64,000 nt of DNA from Tepidisphaeraceae bacterium (GTDB taxonomy: Bacteria; Planctomycetota; Phycisphaerae; Tepidisphaerales; Tepidisphaeraceae): contig DASYHQ010000032.1 in the NCBI GenBank assembly GCA_035998445.1, forward strand, positions 179,444 through 243,443, given 5' to 3'. This document shows, piece after piece, positions 63,710 to 64,000 of this stretch (its first letter is position 1; every line of letters starts with the position of its first letter). The notes under the pieces are model-generated. The model saw only the letters and a program-made list of their open reading frames with translations. It searched no databases and had not been told where the DNA came from. The translations under genes and the position numbers were made by a program.

Positions 63710-64000
63710 TTATGCTCGGCCCGCGAGGCTGGCGACCATCGTAATCAACTCGGCCGGTTCGACCGGCTTCGGCACGTGCATCTGGAAGCCTGCGCGGATC
63801 GCCCGCATCCGATCCTCCGCGCGGGCGTAGGCTGTCAACGCCAGCGCGGGCGTTTTACTGCCGCGATCCTCGGCGAGCGCCCGCACTTGCTTCATGAACT
63901 CGTAGCCGTCTCGCGTCGGGAGGCCGATGTCGCTCACCACCACGTCCGGCCGCTCGGCCTGAAGTACCTCCATCCCCTCGGCTGCGGTCGCGGCGGTAAA
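63710..64000 (-). CDS. Response-regulator receiver domain, C-terminal part (5' end outside window)
   Basis: The frame is open to the window edge, so the N-terminus is missing. The visible 96 residues hold the phosphoacceptor region DVVVSDIGLPTRDGYEFMKQV, the Thr/Lys switch region LALTAYARAEDRMRAIRAGF, and VPKPVEPAELITMV. The stop follows at 63712-63710. It is close in style to the C-terminal receiver of the hybrid kinase at 36258, so it is probably also the end of a hybrid histidine kinase. Confidence 0.88.
   Translation of the reverse strand, partial: FTAATAAEGMEVLQAERPDVVVSDIGLPTRDGYEFMKQVRALAEDRGSKTPALALTAYARAEDRMRAIRAGFQMHVPKPVEPAELITMVASLAGRA

Overview
The window is GC-rich DNA from what looks like a member of the Planctomycetota, probably class Phycisphaerae (Tepidisphaeraceae or Humisphaera-like). 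This is an inference from gene content: several solitary type II pseudopilin-like proteins, four PEP-CTERM proteins, a type I dockerin protein with the planctomycete N-terminal LENRCLLT-type motif, XylR-type (periplasmic-binding fold plus AraC) regulators, and many secreted carbohydrate-active enzymes. No rRNA is present, so the taxonomic call rests on protein style.

Layout. 1-5600 is a housekeeping stretch: a rhomboid C-terminus, a SPOR-like lipoprotein, rdgB, a universal stress protein, scpB, an unusual sigma factor with an internal helix-turn-helix, and tRNA-Leu(UAG). 5687-17138 is a sugar island: a GH38 alpha-mannosidase faces a DeoR-regulated operon of aldolase, oxidoreductase, PfkB kinase, lyxose/mannose-isomerase-like cupin, mutarotase-like protein and a 1037-residue FAD/Fe-S dehydrogenase. 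17181-32002 is a long co-directional set (pseudopilin, PEP-CTERM, beta-helix/dockerin, PEP-CTERM, SIS isomerase, aldo/keto reductase-like protein, GH38, GH10, beta-helix) divergent from a XylR-type regulator. 32024-37898 holds a small hypothetical, a GltS-type symporter overlapping an amidohydrolase lipoprotein, and a MetOD1 sensor with a hybrid histidine kinase.

37900-44034 is a scarred mobile island: a decayed CheB domain, an atypical integrase, a transposase broken into three frames, an intact IS110 transposase with a candidate bridge-RNA region, a broken Tat-signal gene and a truncated metallophosphoesterase. 44047-53889 is a second carbohydrate module (GH, YdjC deacetylase, beta-propeller hydrolase, pseudopilin, PEP-CTERM, divergent XylR-type regulator, then an isomerase/oxidoreductase operon). 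54128-54530 carries a serine-recombinase relic. 54671-60120 is a third module (LacI, PEP-CTERM, secreted jelly-roll-like protein, pseudopilin, GH10), apparently one operon with two LacI operators at its head. 60121-64000 has REP-like hairpins, a broken RAYT transposase, a membrane protein, a glyoxalase-fold protein, a frameshifted DUF402 gene and the C-terminal end of a response-regulator receiver domain.

How the genes work together. Three times in this window a sugar-responsive regulator sits at the head of an operon that pairs one pseudopilin-like protein with one or two PEP-CTERM surface proteins and extracellular glycoside hydrolases. I read this as a repeated, substrate-specific glycan capture and degradation module; released sugars would feed cytoplasmic isomerase, kinase, aldolase and oxidoreductase sets such as the one at 8936-17138. 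The structural repetition is visible; the function is inferred.
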